Notes under the pieces: generated by a model
Databases searched by the model: none
What the model saw: the letters and a program-made list of their open reading frames with translations, nothing else
What the model was told of the DNA's origin: nothing
Program-made: the position numbers and the translations under genes
In this document: piece after piece, positions 8,881-18,488 of the stretch
Numbering within the stretch: position 1 is the first letter of the stretch
Layout: the number at the start of each line of letters is the position of its first letter
DNA from: Gammaproteobacteria bacterium
GTDB taxonomy: Bacteria > Pseudomonadota > Gammaproteobacteria > Steroidobacterales > PWYM01
Length of the DNA stretch: 57,007 nt
NCBI GenBank assembly: GCA_003567475.1
Contig: PWZL01000031.1
Coordinates: 1-57,007 of the forward strand
Reading direction: 5' to 3'

Positions 8881-10145
8881 TCGGTGTCGCGGGGTGGCTG
8901 GATGCGTACGCTGCGGATGGCGTTTTCGCTGGTCTCCACCACTTCCACGGTATAGCCATCGAGATCGAGACCCGTGCCCGGCTCAGGGATGCGCTCCAGG
9001 CGCTCGAGCAGCAGCCCGTTCAGCGTGCGTGCACCGTCGGTAGGCAGCTGCCAGCCCTGCCGTCGGTTGAGCGCACGGATGGGCAGCGCGGCGTTCACCA
9101 GGAATCCACCGGCAGCCTCGCGGCTGATCTGTGCGCTGACGGGCGTACCCTCGGTACCGAGCTCGCCGACGATTTCGCGCAGGATGTCCTCCATGCTGAC
9201 CAGGCCCTGGATATCGCCGTACTCATCGACCACCAGGGCGAGCCGCGTTCCGCTCCGCTGGAATTCCACCAGCTGGCGGTTCAGCGCGCTGCCTTCGGGG
9301 ACAAACTGGGGCTCGCTCAATCGCGAACGCAGGATGTCGGCATCGAGACGATTGTGGGCAAGGTCGGCGGTGATCGTGCGCAGATTGAGCAGTCCGAGCA
9401 GGTTGTCGACGTCGTCTTCCCACACGGCAAGGCGGCTGTGGCGGCTGCCATGCAGGGCCTCGACGATCTCCGGCCATGGATCGGCCAGGTCGATCCCGGC
9501 GATCTCCGCCCGCGGCACCATCACATCGTCCACCGTGAGTTTTTCGAGATCGAGGATCGACATCAGCATGTTCTGATGCCGCCGCGGGATCATCGCACCG
9601 GCCTCCGTCACCACGGTCTTGAGTTCTTCGGTGCTCAACGTCGACCCGGGGGCGTTTAGATTGCGGATCCCAAGCAGCCAGAGCACGCCGTTGGCCATCA
9701 GGTTGAGCATCCAGACCACCGGGTAGGAGATCTTCAGCAAGGGGTAATAGATGAAGGCTGCCGGCAGGGCCAGGCGCTGCGGATGCATGGCTGCCAGGGT
9801 CTTGGGCGCAACCTCGGCGAAGATCAGGATCACCACCGTTAGAATGAGCGTCCCCGCTGCCACCGCCGACTCGCCACCAATGCGCAGGCTCACCAGGGTC
9901 ACCAGTGAGGCGGCGGCGATATTGACCAGGTTGTTGCCCAGCAGAATGACGCCGATCAGCCGATCTGGTCGACGCAGCAGCCGTTCGGTGAGGCGCGCGC
10001 CACGATGACCCTGCCTGGCGAGGTGTCGCAGGCGATAGCGGTTGATGCTCATCAGCGCCGTTTCGGTGCTGGAGAAAAAAGCCGAGAGCACCAGCAGGCC
10101 GGCAATGATGCCGAACAGCAGTCCCAGGGGGACATCCTGGATCAA
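8865..10145 (-). CDS. CNNM/CorC-family membrane protein (DUF21, CBS pair, CorC_HlyC)
   Basis: Probable inner-membrane divalent-cation (Mg/Co) transport or efflux protein of the YfjD/CorB type, 426 residues. The N-terminal DUF21 region has about four membrane segments and the AFFSSTETALMSINRYRLRHL signature. A CBS pair follows (about 200-330; DDVMVPRAEIAGIDL and LALVVDEYGDIQGLVSMEDILREIVGE), then a C-terminal CorC_HlyC domain. The start appears to be TTG at 10145: it aligns with the family N-terminus and no in-frame ATG lies upstream, but no clear Shine-Dalgarno is visible. It lies downstream of, and likely with, the CcsA-like gene. Confidence 0.88.
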   Translation of the reverse strand: MIQDVPLGLLFGIIAGLLVLSAFFSSTETALMSINRYRLRHLARQGHRGARLTERLLRRPDRLIGVILLGNNLVNIAAASLVTLVSLRIGGESAVAAGTLILTVVILIFAEVAPKTLAAMHPQRLALPAAFIYYPLLKISYPVVWMLNLMANGVLWLLGIRNLNAPGSTLSTEELKTVVTEAGAMIPRRHQNMLMSILDLEKLTVDDVMVPRAEIAGIDLADPWPEIVEALHGSRHSRLAVWEDDVDNLLGLLNLRTITADLAHNRLDADILRSRLSEPQFVPEGSALNRQLVEFQRSGTRLALVVDEYGDIQGLVSMEDILREIVGELGTEGTPVSAQISREAAGGFLVNAALPIRALNRRQGWQLPTDGARTLNGLLLERLERIPEPGTGLDLDGYTVEVVETSENAIRSVRIQPPRDTDQPNR

Positions 10146-10238
10146 GATGACGTGTATCCGCGACGATGGAAGTCTGGATGTTCCCGGCGGACCCGGCGGC
10201 TGTCAAGGTGGCGGATTGCCCGGGCGCCCGCGCGACGC

Positions 10239-11048
10239 TCAGCCCCAGGTGCGCCCCAGGACGTCCTCGAGAATGGTCTTGCTGCCGAAATAGGCGACCA
10301 GCAGCAGGGCGAAGCTGCCAAGGACCCAGTGAACGGTGCGCCGCCCGCGCCAGCCGCGCAGCCGATGGCCGAGCAACAGAATGCTCAGGATCACCCAACC
10401 CAGCAGACTCAGGACGGTTTTGTGGGCGAGGTGCTGGTCGAACATGTTGTCCACGAACATGAACCCCGAGCCCAGCGAGAGGGTCAGCAGGACCCAGCCC
10501 GCAGCCAGCACCGAAAACAGCAGCCGCTCGGTCACGAACAGGGGGGGCAGGGTGCCCAGCCAGCCGCTGACCCGTCCGTGGCGCAGCCGACGGTCCTGGA
10601 AGAGCAGAAACACGGCAATCACAGCCACCGCGGCCAGCAGCCCGAAGGCGAGCAACGACAACAGGGCATGGATTTTGAGCTCCAGGGCGGGCTCAGCGCG
10701 CGCGAAGGCCTCCGTGCCACGGCCGGTCAGCAGCGCGCCGATGGCGGCGATCACGAACAGCGGCAGTGAGATGATCCGCAGTTCGCGGTTGGCTGCAGCG
10801 ATGACCGCGAGCAGGCCCAGTTGCCAGGCGAACAGGGAGAGGACGTTCGGCACGTTCAGCAGCCAACCCTCGGGGCGCAGCACTGCGGAGTACAGCGTGC
10901 GAGCGTGCAGGATCGCGGCACCGAGCCCGAGCAGCGCGCCCAGACTGCCCGGGGTAAGCGGCGAGCTGGTTTCGCGGTCGTAGCGCAGACTCACGAACAG
11001 TGCGAGTGCCGCGACCGCGTAGCCCAGAAGAACTGTGAGATTCAGCAC
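10239..11048 (-). CDS. CcsA/YpjD-like cytochrome c assembly membrane protein
   Basis: Polytopic inner-membrane protein of the CcsA/CcmC haem-handling family, 269 residues, about eight hydrophobic segments. The C-terminal motif around FMFVDNMFDQHLAHKTVLSLLGW matches the YpjD subgroup often found near ffh. Its exact role is unproven; haem handling is assumed from the family. The GTG start at 11048 is preceded on the minus strand by AAAGG. It is divergent from the MBL hydrolase and upstream of the CNNM gene (93-bp gap). Confidence 0.82.
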   Translation of the reverse strand: MLNLTVLLGYAVAALALFVSLRYDRETSSPLTPGSLGALLGLGAAILHARTLYSAVLRPEGWLLNVPNVLSLFAWQLGLLAVIAAANRELRIISLPLFVIAAIGALLTGRGTEAFARAEPALELKIHALLSLLAFGLLAAVAVIAVFLLFQDRRLRHGRVSGWLGTLPPLFVTERLLFSVLAAGWVLLTLSLGSGFMFVDNMFDQHLAHKTVLSLLGWVILSILLLGHRLRGWRGRRTVHWVLGSFALLLVAYFGSKTILEDVLGRTWG

Positions 11049-11182
11049 AGATGCCTTTCCCGCCGCAGTTTATGGTTCGCAACAGGTCGTCATGGTCTCA
11101 CAGGGCGACCTCCTGTAGAAGGCTCGAAACCATGGCGACGGGTGCAAATGCGCGTGTCGTTGAGGCAGGATGCACCAGCGAA

Positions 11183-11950
11183 ATGCGGATCCAGGCTCTA
11201 GGCTGCAGCGGCGGCATCGCACGGGGCTTGCGGACCACCGCCATGCTGGTCGGCGAGCACCTCGTCATCGATGCCGGTACCGGGTTGGGTGATCTGCCGC
11301 TGGATGCACTCCGGCGGATCGAGCACGTGTTTCTCACCCATGCGCACCTGGATCACATCGCGGGGCTGCCGCTGTTCGTCGATTCCACGCAGGGTCGCCA
11401 GGGCCGCACGCCCGTCACGGTGCACGCGCTCGAGGAGACGATTGCCGCGTTGCGGCAGCACATCTTCAACGACGTCATCTGGCCCGACTTCAGCCGTATC
11501 GAGAGCCGCCAGGGTCCGCTGCTCGTTTACCGGCCCATCCGGGCTGGCGAGCTGGTCGACCTGGGGGGCTGCCGCGTCGGCGCCGTCGACGTGGCGCATA
11601 CCGTGCCCGCGTTGGGCTACTGGGTCAGCGATGGTCGACACACGTTCGGGTTCAGCGGCGATACGCGGACCAACGACAGTCTCTGGTCGGAGCTCAACGC
11701 CCAGGCTCATCTGGACGCGTTGATCGTGGAAGTGTCGTTTCCCAACGAACAGCGGCGTCTCGCCGATGTCGCCGGACATTACTGTCCGGCGACCCTCGGT
11801 GCCGATCTCGAGCGGCTGCACCATGATCCCCACATCTGGGTGACGGCCATGAAACCCGGGGAGGAGCAGGTCATCCTGCGGCAGTTGCAACGGGCGCTGC
11901 CGCACCGACGCCTGGCGATGCTGCAGACCGGGCAGGTGCTTTCGCTATAG
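11183..11950 (+). CDS. MBL-fold hydrolase, 3',5'-cyclic-nucleotide phosphodiesterase-like
   Basis: Metallo-beta-lactamase fold enzyme of 255 residues. The metal motif is complete: LTHAHLDHIAGLPLF (HxHxDH), a downstream His in DVAHTVPALGY, FSGDTRTND (Asp bridging ligand) and a late His. The N-terminus MRIQALGCSGGIARGLRTTAML is typical of the class II cAMP phosphodiesterase/RNase Z-like branch. ATG 11183 is preferred; ATG 11132, with AAGG upstream, is an alternative that adds 17 residues. It lies between the divergent ccsA-like gene and ffh. Whether it cleaves cyclic nucleotides or another phosphodiester is not visible from sequence. Confidence 0.78.
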   Translation: MRIQALGCSGGIARGLRTTAMLVGEHLVIDAGTGLGDLPLDALRRIEHVFLTHAHLDHIAGLPLFVDSTQGRQGRTPVTVHALEETIAALRQHIFNDVIWPDFSRIESRQGPLLVYRPIRAGELVDLGGCRVGAVDVAHTVPALGYWVSDGRHTFGFSGDTRTNDSLWSELNAQAHLDALIVEVSFPNEQRRLADVAGHYCPATLGADLERLHHDPHIWVTAMKPGEEQVILRQLQRALPHRRLAMLQTGQVLSL

Positions 11951-12042
11951 GGTGATCACCGATGCGCTCGGGCGTCGGACGTTGTTCGGCAGGGCCTGAC
12001 GTTGCATCATGGGGGCTCCATCAGCCGCCCTCTGGCACCACT

Positions 12043-13401
12043 ATGTTCGAGACACTGAGCAGCCGGCTCGGTCGCGCGGTCGACGCCTTGAAAGGGCGTG
12101 GCCGGATCACCGAGGACAACATCGCCGAGACCGTCCGGCAGGTCCGGATGGCCCTGCTCGAGGCCGACGTCGCCCTGCCGGTGGTCAAGAGCTTCATCGG
12201 CCGGGTGCGCGAGCGCGCGCTGGGCCAGGAGGTCTCGCGCAGCCTTTCGCCCGGCCAGGCTTTCGTCAAGATCATCCGCGATGAAATGGTCGCGCTGCTG
12301 GGCGGCACGGCCGCCGAGCTGGATCTGCGCGCCCAGCCGCCGGTGGTCATCCTGCTGGTCGGCCTGCAGGGTGCCGGCAAGACCACCACGGCCGGCAAGC
12401 TCGCGCGCTGGCTGGCGGAGACCCAGCGGAAGTCGGTGATGCTGGCCAGCGCCGACATCTACCGGCCTGCGGCCATTGACCAGCTGGAGCGGCTCGCCGA
12501 GCAGGTGGGCGCGAAGTTCTGGCGGGCCCCGGAAGGGTCGCAGCCGGCTGTGATCGCTACCGGGGCCCGGCAAGAGGCACGCCTGAGCGGAGTCGACGTC
12601 CTGATCCTCGATACCGCGGGGCGGCTGCACATTGATGAAGGGCTCATGTCCGAGGTGGCGCAGGTCCAGGCCGCTGTGACCCCGCAGGAGACGCTGTTCG
12701 TGATCGACAGCATGGCGGGCCAGGACGCGGTAAACGCTGCCCGGGCGTTTCACGAGGCGCTGACCCTGAGCGGTGTGGTGTTGACCAAGATCGACGGCGA
12801 TGCCCGGGGCGGCGCGGCGTTGTCGGTGCGCGAGGTCACCGGGGTACCGATCAAGCTGGTCGGCCGCGGTGAGAAGCTCGATGCCCTGGAGTCCTTCCAT
12901 CCCGACCGAATGGCTTCGCGCATTCTTGGCATGGGCGATGTGCTTTCCCTGGTCGAGGAAGTCGAGCGCAAAGTCGATCAGGACAAAGCCCGGGCACTTG
13001 CCGGTAAGCTCAAGAAGGGCAAGGGTTTCGATCTGGTCGACCTGCGCGATCAGCTGAGCCAGATGCTCGATATGGGCGGCATGGATGCGCTGCTGGACAA
13101 GCTGCCCTCCGGTCTGGGCGGTGGTGCACTGAAAGCCGCCCAGGCGCAGTTCGACGATCGGCAGGTCCGTCGGCAGATGGCCATCATCGATTCGATGACT
13201 CCGCTGGAACGCCGCCAGCCGAAGCTGATCAACGGCTCGCGCAAGCGCCGGATCGCCAGTGGCGCGGGGCTGAGTATCCCGGATGTCAACCGGCTGCTGA
13301 AGCAGCATGCCCAGATGCAGAAGATGATGAAAAAGATGACCAAGGGCGGTGGTCTGAAGAATATGATGCGGGGGTTGGGGGCCGGGCGGCCCATGCGCTG
13401 A
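12043..13401 (+). CDS. ffh: signal recognition particle GTPase Ffh
   Basis: Protein component of the SRP that targets nascent membrane proteins. The 452-residue product has the N domain (MFETLSSRLGRAVDALKGRG), then the G domain with GLQGAGKTTTAGKLA, DIYRPAAIDQL, LDTAGRLHID and TKIDGDARGGAAL. The C-terminal M domain is Met-rich (QKMMKKMTKGGGLKNMMRGL) and binds 4.5S RNA. ATG 12043 gives the canonical start; the ORF opens at 11962 but the extra 27 residues look non-coding. No 4.5S RNA gene is seen nearby. rpsP follows after a 136-bp gap. Confidence 0.96.
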   Translation: MFETLSSRLGRAVDALKGRGRITEDNIAETVRQVRMALLEADVALPVVKSFIGRVRERALGQEVSRSLSPGQAFVKIIRDEMVALLGGTAAELDLRAQPPVVILLVGLQGAGKTTTAGKLARWLAETQRKSVMLASADIYRPAAIDQLERLAEQVGAKFWRAPEGSQPAVIATGARQEARLSGVDVLILDTAGRLHIDEGLMSEVAQVQAAVTPQETLFVIDSMAGQDAVNAARAFHEALTLSGVVLTKIDGDARGGAALSVREVTGVPIKLVGRGEKLDALESFHPDRMASRILGMGDVLSLVEEVERKVDQDKARALAGKLKKGKGFDLVDLRDQLSQMLDMGGMDALLDKLPSGLGGGALKAAQAQFDDRQVRRQMAIIDSMTPLERRQPKLINGSRKRRIASGAGLSIPDVNRLLKQHAQMQKMMKKMTKGGGLKNMMRGLGAGRPMR

Positions 13402-13537
13402 AGCGGGTGGGCATCCCCGGCGGTGCTGCGGCCTGCGGCCACGCGGGCTCGTTTCGGGCGCGAGAGAGAGTTCCTTTTTCTCTGAAATCAGTTAGAATTC
13501 CGGGTTTACCCTGCCAGCTTCTAAGGATTCAGGTGAC

Positions 13538-13819
13538 ATGGTCAGTATCCGGCTCACCCGGGGCGGCGCCAAAAAGCGTCCGTTCTATCACATCATCGTG
13601 ACCGACAGCCGCAATCGCCGCGATGGCGCGTATATCGAGCGCTTGGGTTTCTTCAACCCCCTCGCCGGCAGCGATGTCGAGCAGCTTCGGGTTGATCTGG
13701 CGCGCATCGACCACTGGGTCGGCCGGGGCGCCAAGCCGTCCGAGCGCGTCGCCCAACTCATCAAACACGCCCGCAAGGGTGCGGTCGCGGCGCCAACGCA
13801 AGAAGCCGCCTCGGCCTGA
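13538..13819 (+). CDS. rpsP: 30S ribosomal protein S16
   Basis: Small-subunit ribosomal protein of 93 residues; [21 protein letters not shown] followed by [18 protein letters not shown] is the S16 signature. It is the first gene of the rpsP-rimM-trmD-rplS ribosome operon. TAAGGA lies 10 nt before the ATG. The upstream gap contains a plausible -10 (TAGAAT, 13493-13498) but only a poor -35, so the promoter assignment is tentative. Confidence 0.97.
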   Translation: MVSIRLTRGGAKKRPFYHIIVTDSRNRRDGAYIERLGFFNPLAGSDVEQLRVDLARIDHWVGRGAKPSERVAQLIKHARKGAVAAPTQEAASA

Positions 13820-13836
13820 GCCGGCGCGCGCCCGCA

Positions 13837-14358
13837 ATGGGGGCGGACGCCGTGGCAGACCGTAGCGTCACGCTCGGCAGGATTTCCGGTGTTTTTGGTG
13901 TCCGTGGCTGGATCAAGGTGTTCTCGTTCACCGATCCGCGCGGCAACGTCACAGACTACGCACAGTGGCAGCTCTGGCGCGACGGGGCACCCTGGCGCAC
14001 GGTGCAGGTCCTCGAGGGCGGGCAGCATGGCAAGACGGTCATCGCCCGGTTGGCAGGGGTCGAAGACAGGGACGCCGCGGTCGAACTGATCGACAGCGAA
14101 ATCCGGGTGCCGCGGGGCGCACTGCCGCCGCCGGACTCTGGAGAGTATTACTGGGCTGACCTCGAGGGGTTGGCGGTGGTGACGCGGGAAGGGGTCGACC
14201 TCGGACGCGTCGAGCGGATGCTGGAGACGCCGGCACATGATGTGCTGGTGATCCAGGGAGAACGCGAACGCCTGGTGCCGTTCGTCCAGGGGCCCTACGT
14301 GCTCGAGGTCAATCTCGATGCCGGCAGGATCACGGTGGACTGGGACCCGGAGTTCTAG
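13837..14358 (+). CDS. rimM: 16S rRNA processing protein RimM
   Basis: Assembly factor for the 30S head that binds S19. The 173-residue product has the N-terminal RimM beta barrel (LGRISGVFGVRGWIKVFSFTDP) and the C-terminal PRC barrel (YYWADLEGLAVVTREGVDLG and LVPFVQGPYVLEVNLDAGRITVDWDPEF). It is 17 nt after rpsP, and its TAG stop directly abuts the trmD ATG. Confidence 0.95.
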   Translation: MGADAVADRSVTLGRISGVFGVRGWIKVFSFTDPRGNVTDYAQWQLWRDGAPWRTVQVLEGGQHGKTVIARLAGVEDRDAAVELIDSEIRVPRGALPPPDSGEYYWADLEGLAVVTREGVDLGRVERMLETPAHDVLVIQGERERLVPFVQGPYVLEVNLDAGRITVDWDPEF

Positions 14359-15168
14359 ATGGTGAAGTTTGCGCTCGTGGCACTGTTGCCGGAACTTGTC
14401 CGGCCGGTGACCGGGCACGGCGTGGTGGGACGCGCGTTTGCACGTGGCCTGGCGGCCCTGAGCTGTCATGACCCGCGCGAACAGGCGACTGACCGGCACC
14501 GGACCGTGGACGATCGCCCCTACGGTGGCGGCCCGGGGATGGTGCTCAAATACGCGCCGGTGGCCGCCGCGATCCGCGAGGCCGACGCCACACTGCCCAC
14601 AGGCAGCCGGCGTGTGGTGCTGGCGGCGCACGGTCGGCGCTTCGACCAGGCGCTGGCCGCGGAACTGGCCGCGGCGCCGGGCGTGCTGTTGGTGGCGGGG
14701 CGCTACGAGGGGCTGGACGAACGGCTGGTCGAGGCGTTCGCGCTGGAGGCGGTGTCGCTGGGAGACTACGTGCTCTCGGGTGGCGAGCTGGCGGCGGCGG
14801 TGATCATCGACGCCTGCGTGAGGTTATTGCCAGGGGCGCTCGGCGATGAGGATTCGGCGGCGCAGGACAGTTTTGCCCATGGGCTGCTGGACTGCCCCCA
14901 TTACACGCGGCCGGAGATGATCGAGGGCCGCGAGGTGCCGCAGGTGCTGCTTGGTGGTGACCACGCAGCGGTGCGGCGCTGGCGGTTGCGGGCTTCGCTG
15001 GCCCGGACGCTGGCCTGGCGGCCCGAATTGCTCGCCGGGCGGATATTGGATGCCGAGCAGCGGGCGCTGCTCGAGGAAGTCAGGCGCGAGGCCAAGGCCT
15101 CGCGGATGGATCATGGGATGCAGGGGCCACGACGGCCTGCGGGTGAAGACGATGAGCAAGCTGATTGA
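14359..15168 (+). CDS. trmD: tRNA (guanine-37-N1) methyltransferase TrmD
   Basis: SPOUT-class enzyme that methylates G37 of tRNAs with SAM and prevents frameshifting. The 269-residue product has [19 protein letters not shown], the knot segment [14 protein letters not shown] and [16 protein letters not shown], all diagnostic. The start immediately follows the rimM stop. The C-terminus is extended by an acidic tail (GEDDEQAD) that overlaps the rplS start by 17 nt, which may couple the two genes. The usual MVKFAL-type N-terminus replaces the enterobacterial MWIGII. Confidence 0.95.
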   Translation: MVKFALVALLPELVRPVTGHGVVGRAFARGLAALSCHDPREQATDRHRTVDDRPYGGGPGMVLKYAPVAAAIREADATLPTGSRRVVLAAHGRRFDQALAAELAAAPGVLLVAGRYEGLDERLVEAFALEAVSLGDYVLSGGELAAAVIIDACVRLLPGALGDEDSAAQDSFAHGLLDCPHYTRPEMIEGREVPQVLLGGDHAAVRRWRLRASLARTLAWRPELLAGRILDAEQRALLEEVRREAKASRMDHGMQGPRRPAGEDDEQAD

Positions 15169-15496
15169 AGCGATCGAACAGGAACAGATGACCCGGGAGA
15201 TCCCCGAGTTCAACCCCGGCGACACCGTGGTCGTCCAGGTCAAGGTCGTCGAGGGGACCCGCGAGCGCCTCCAGGCCTTCGAAGGGGTGGTCATCGCCAA
15301 GCGTAACCGTGGGCTGAACTCAGCGTTCACCGTACGCAAGATGTCGCACGGCGAGGGCGTGGAGCGCGTGTTCCAGACCTACAGCCCGGCGATTGCCGAC
15401 ATCAAGGTCAAGCGTCGGGGTGACGTGCGTCGCGCCAAGCTCTACTATCTGCGGGGTCGCACCGGCAAGGCCGCGAGGATCCGCGAAAAGATCTGA
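15152..15496 (+). CDS. rplS: 50S ribosomal protein L19
   Basis: Large-subunit protein at the subunit interface; 114 residues, normal length. Recognised by [38 protein letters not shown] and the basic C-terminus [19 protein letters not shown]. The ATG at 15152 lies inside the end of trmD (17-nt overlap). It is the last gene of the rpsP operon; sppA starts 39 nt later. Confidence 0.96.
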   Translation: MSKLIEAIEQEQMTREIPEFNPGDTVVVQVKVVEGTRERLQAFEGVVIAKRNRGLNSAFTVRKMSHGEGVERVFQTYSPAIADIKVKRRGDVRRAKLYYLRGRTGKAARIREKI

Positions 15497-15535
15497 GCCG
15501 CCGCCGGCATCACGCAGCCGGTCAGGGAGGATCAG

Positions 15536-17428
15536 ATGAGCGAGAAGCGGCGAGGCAGCAATCCATTGGTCTGGTTCCTCCGTGGACTCTGGGGTGCGCT
15601 CGATGGCCTCAGAAAGGTCATCCACCTGCTCATCCTGTTGGTCATCGCGCTCGTCGTCGTGGCCGCGCTGACGCCCGACCGGCCGGTTGTGCCCTCCAAT
15701 GCAGCACTGGTGCTCGCGCCCAGCGGGCAAGTGGTCGATGAACTCACCGGCAGCCCTGTAGACCGCGCCCTGGCGGCCGCCCAGGGCCTGCCTGCGCAGG
15801 AGACCCGGCTGCGCGACCTCCTCGAGGCCCTCGACGCGGCCCGGGACGATGACCGCATCCCGGCGGTAGTCCTCGATCTTTCCATGATGACCGGTGGTGG
15901 CCTCAGCCATCTTCAGGCGCTGTCTGCCGCGGTGCGAGAGGTGCGCGACAGTGGCAAGCCGGTGATCGCCTGGGGCGAGGGCTTCAGCCAGGGCGACTAC
16001 CTCATCGCCTCGCAGGCGGACGAGCTGCTCCTCCATCCCTCCGGGGGGCTGCTGCTCCAGGGCTTCGGATCGTATCGCCCGTTCATCCGCCAGGCGCTCG
16101 ACAACCTGCTGATCGATCTCGAAGTCATCTCCGTCGGCGACTTCAAGTCGGATGTCGAGACCTTCACCCGCGACGACTTGAGCGAGGGGGAGCGCGAACT
16201 CACCCGCCAGTGGCTGGAGTCGTTCTGGCTGGGTTACCGCGAACGGGTGGCGGCCGGACGGGGCCTGGAGGCGGATGACATCCAGCAGCTGATCGAGCAG
16301 ACCCTGCCGCGGCTTGAGGCTGCGGGGGGCAGCCTGGCGACGTTCGCGCTCGAGGCCGGGCTTGTGGATGCCCTGGCCCACCGCGATGAGTTCGAGGCGC
16401 GCATGCGAGAACTGGTTGCCGCGGACGAGGAAGGCTTCAGGGCCATCGAGCACACCGAATATCTCGCCGCGCGCCGCGCGTCCAGCACGACGAGCGCGCG
16501 CCTGAAGCGCGAGGAGAACTCTGATCGGGTGGCCGTCATCACGGCCAGCGGAATCATCCTGCCGGGCGAGCAGGCGCCTGGCGCCATCGGCAGCGACACC
16601 CTGACACGACTGATCCGCCAGGCCGCGGACGACGACCGGGTGCGCGCGCTGGTGCTGCGCGTGGACAGCGGTGGCGGCAGTGCCTTCGCCTCGGATGTGA
16701 TCTACCGCGAACTCGAGCGGCTACGCCAGAGTGGCCGTCCGGTGGTGATTTCCATGAGCAGCCTCGCGGCCTCCGGCGGGTATCTGTTCGCGCTGGCCGG
16801 CGACGAGATCTGGGCCAGTCCCAGTACTCTCACGGGCTCGATCGGCGTCTATCTCCTGTTCCCGACCCTCCCGCGTGCGCTGGATCGGCTGGGTATCGGC
16901 ATCGATGGCGTCGCGACCACCTGGCTGGCCGGCGAGCTTCGTCCCGAGCGGCCGCTCGGTCCGGAGGCCCGGCGGCTGCTGGAGCTGTCTGCCGAGGAGG
17001 TCTACAGGCGGTTCACCACGCTGGTGATGGACCGCCGGGGCCTGGATGCCGACGCGGTCGCGCGGATTGCCGAGGGACGAATCTTCAGCGGGGCCGATGC
17101 ACTCGACGCCGGCCTGGTCGACGGGCTCGGGGAACTCGAGGATGCAGTTGCCTCGGCAGCTGGGCTTGCCGGGCTTGCCGATGGGGCCTGGGTCGTGCGC
17201 CACATCGAGCCCGAGCTCGGGTTCGCCCAGCGCCTGGCCATGGGACTGCTGAGCTTCGGACGTCCGGGGTTGGCGGTGGCGCAGGCGCTGCGGGGCACGG
17301 ATCCTACGGGCGGCATGTTGAACACGATCGCGGCGCAGTTGCAGCGCGAGCTGCAGGTGTTGCGCGCTTTCGACGATCCGCGAGGCGTGGCGGCGTATTG
17401 TTTCGCCTGCGAGACCCTCGAGCCCTGA
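15536..17428 (+). CDS. sppA: signal peptide peptidase SppA, 67-kDa type
   Basis: Inner-membrane S49 protease that degrades cleaved signal peptides. The 630 residues hold one N-terminal membrane anchor (about 30-46) and two tandem S49 domains. The catalytic Lys is in VGDFKSDVETF (about 204, first domain) and the nucleophile Ser in LAASGGYLF (about 413, second domain), the split Ser/Lys dyad of the long SppA form. GGGAGG lies just before ATG 15536. It ends convergent with tdh, 18 nt apart. Confidence 0.93.
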   Translation: MSEKRRGSNPLVWFLRGLWGALDGLRKVIHLLILLVIALVVVAALTPDRPVVPSNAALVLAPSGQVVDELTGSPVDRALAAAQGLPAQETRLRDLLEALDAARDDDRIPAVVLDLSMMTGGGLSHLQALSAAVREVRDSGKPVIAWGEGFSQGDYLIASQADELLLHPSGGLLLQGFGSYRPFIRQALDNLLIDLEVISVGDFKSDVETFTRDDLSEGERELTRQWLESFWLGYRERVAAGRGLEADDIQQLIEQTLPRLEAAGGSLATFALEAGLVDALAHRDEFEARMRELVAADEEGFRAIEHTEYLAARRASSTTSARLKREENSDRVAVITASGIILPGEQAPGAIGSDTLTRLIRQAADDDRVRALVLRVDSGGGSAFASDVIYRELERLRQSGRPVVISMSSLAASGGYLFALAGDEIWASPSTLTGSIGVYLLFPTLPRALDRLGIGIDGVATTWLAGELRPERPLGPEARRLLELSAEEVYRRFTTLVMDRRGLDADAVARIAEGRIFSGADALDAGLVDGLGELEDAVASAAGLAGLADGAWVVRHIEPELGFAQRLAMGLLSFGRPGLAVAQALRGTDPTGGMLNTIAAQLQRELQVLRAFDDPRGVAAYCFACETLEP

Positions 17429-17446
17429 CGAGGCGGGCGGCCTGTC

Positions 17447-18478
17447 TCAGATCGCCGCCCAGTCGAGGATTACCTTACCCGAGCGGCCCGAGCCCATGGT
17501 CTCGAAGGCTTCGCGATAATCGCTCACCGGGAACCGGTGGGTGATCATCGGTGAGATGTCCAGCCCGCTCTGCAGCATCGCGACCATCTTGTACCAGGTC
17601 TCGAACATCTCGCGGCCGTAGATGCCCTTGATCACCAGGCCTTTGAAGATGACCTGGTTCCAGTCGATGGCCACATCCCCTGGCGGGATGCCGAGCAGGG
17701 CCACGCGTCCGCCGTGATGCAGCAGACCGAGCATGTCGCGGAAGGCCTCGGCCACACCTGACATTTCCAGCCCCACGTCGAAACCCTCGACCATGCCGAG
17801 TTCGGTCATGACGCCGTCGAGCGGTTCGCGGGCAACGTTGACCACGCGGGTGGCGCCCATCTGGCGGGCGAGCTCGAGCCGGTAGTCGTTCACGTCGCTC
17901 ACCACCACATGACGCGCGCCGACGTGCCGGGCGATCGCCGTGGCCATGATGCCGATGGGCCCGGCACCGGTGATGAGCACATCCTCGCCCACCAGGTCGA
18001 AGGACAGCGCGGTGTGGGTGGCGTTGCCCAGCGGGTCCAGCAGTGCGGCCATCTCGTCGGTGATGGCGTCGGGCAGCTTGAACAGGTTGCTGGCCGGGAC
18101 CTGGATGTACTCGGCAAAGGCGCCGGGGCGGTTCACCCCGATGCCCACGGTATTGATGCACAGATGCCGTCGACCGGCGCGGCAGTTGCGGCACACGCCG
18201 CAGGTGATATGGCCCTCGGCGGAGACGCGGTCGCCAATGGCGTAGCCGCGCACCTCGCTGCCCATGTCGCAGAGGGTGCCGGAGAACTCGTGGCCGACGG
18301 TCATGGGTACCGGGATGGTCTGCCGTGCCCAGGCATCCCAGTTGAAGATGTGCATGTCAGTCCCGCAGATGGCGGTGCGGCTGACACGGATCAGCACGTC
18401 GTTCGGCCCGATGCTGGGCTCGGGGACGTCCTCGAGCCAGATGCCGGGCTCGGCGCGGGATTTGACCAGGGCTTTCAT
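17447..18478 (-). CDS. tdh: L-threonine 3-dehydrogenase
   Basis: Zinc- and NAD-dependent enzyme oxidising L-threonine to 2-amino-3-ketobutyrate, the substrate of Kbl. The 343 residues carry the catalytic zinc ligands ([21 protein letters not shown]), the structural four-Cys loop ([15 protein letters not shown]) and the NAD motif GAGPIG. ATG 18478 gives the canonical MKALVKS start; a longer opening to 18730 runs antisense to nothing and inside the TPR gene, and is rejected. It starts 10 nt after the TPR gene. kbl, its usual operon partner, is on the same strand but 2.4 kb away. Confidence 0.95.
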   Translation of the reverse strand: MKALVKSRAEPGIWLEDVPEPSIGPNDVLIRVSRTAICGTDMHIFNWDAWARQTIPVPMTVGHEFSGTLCDMGSEVRGYAIGDRVSAEGHITCGVCRNCRAGRRHLCINTVGIGVNRPGAFAEYIQVPASNLFKLPDAITDEMAALLDPLGNATHTALSFDLVGEDVLITGAGPIGIMATAIARHVGARHVVVSDVNDYRLELARQMGATRVVNVAREPLDGVMTELGMVEGFDVGLEMSGVAEAFRDMLGLLHHGGRVALLGIPPGDVAIDWNQVIFKGLVIKGIYGREMFETWYKMVAMLQSGLDISPMITHRFPVSDYREAFETMGSGRSGKVILDWAAI

Positions 18479-18488
18479 GCCAATGAGT

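Noticed and set aside
11951-12042. 4.5S (SRP) RNA next to ffh
   Set aside because: The short gap does not contain the conserved SRP RNA loop sequence or a long hairpin.
12007-13308. Minus-strand open frame opposite ffh
   Set aside because: Antisense to a clear SRP GTPase; composition is not protein-like.
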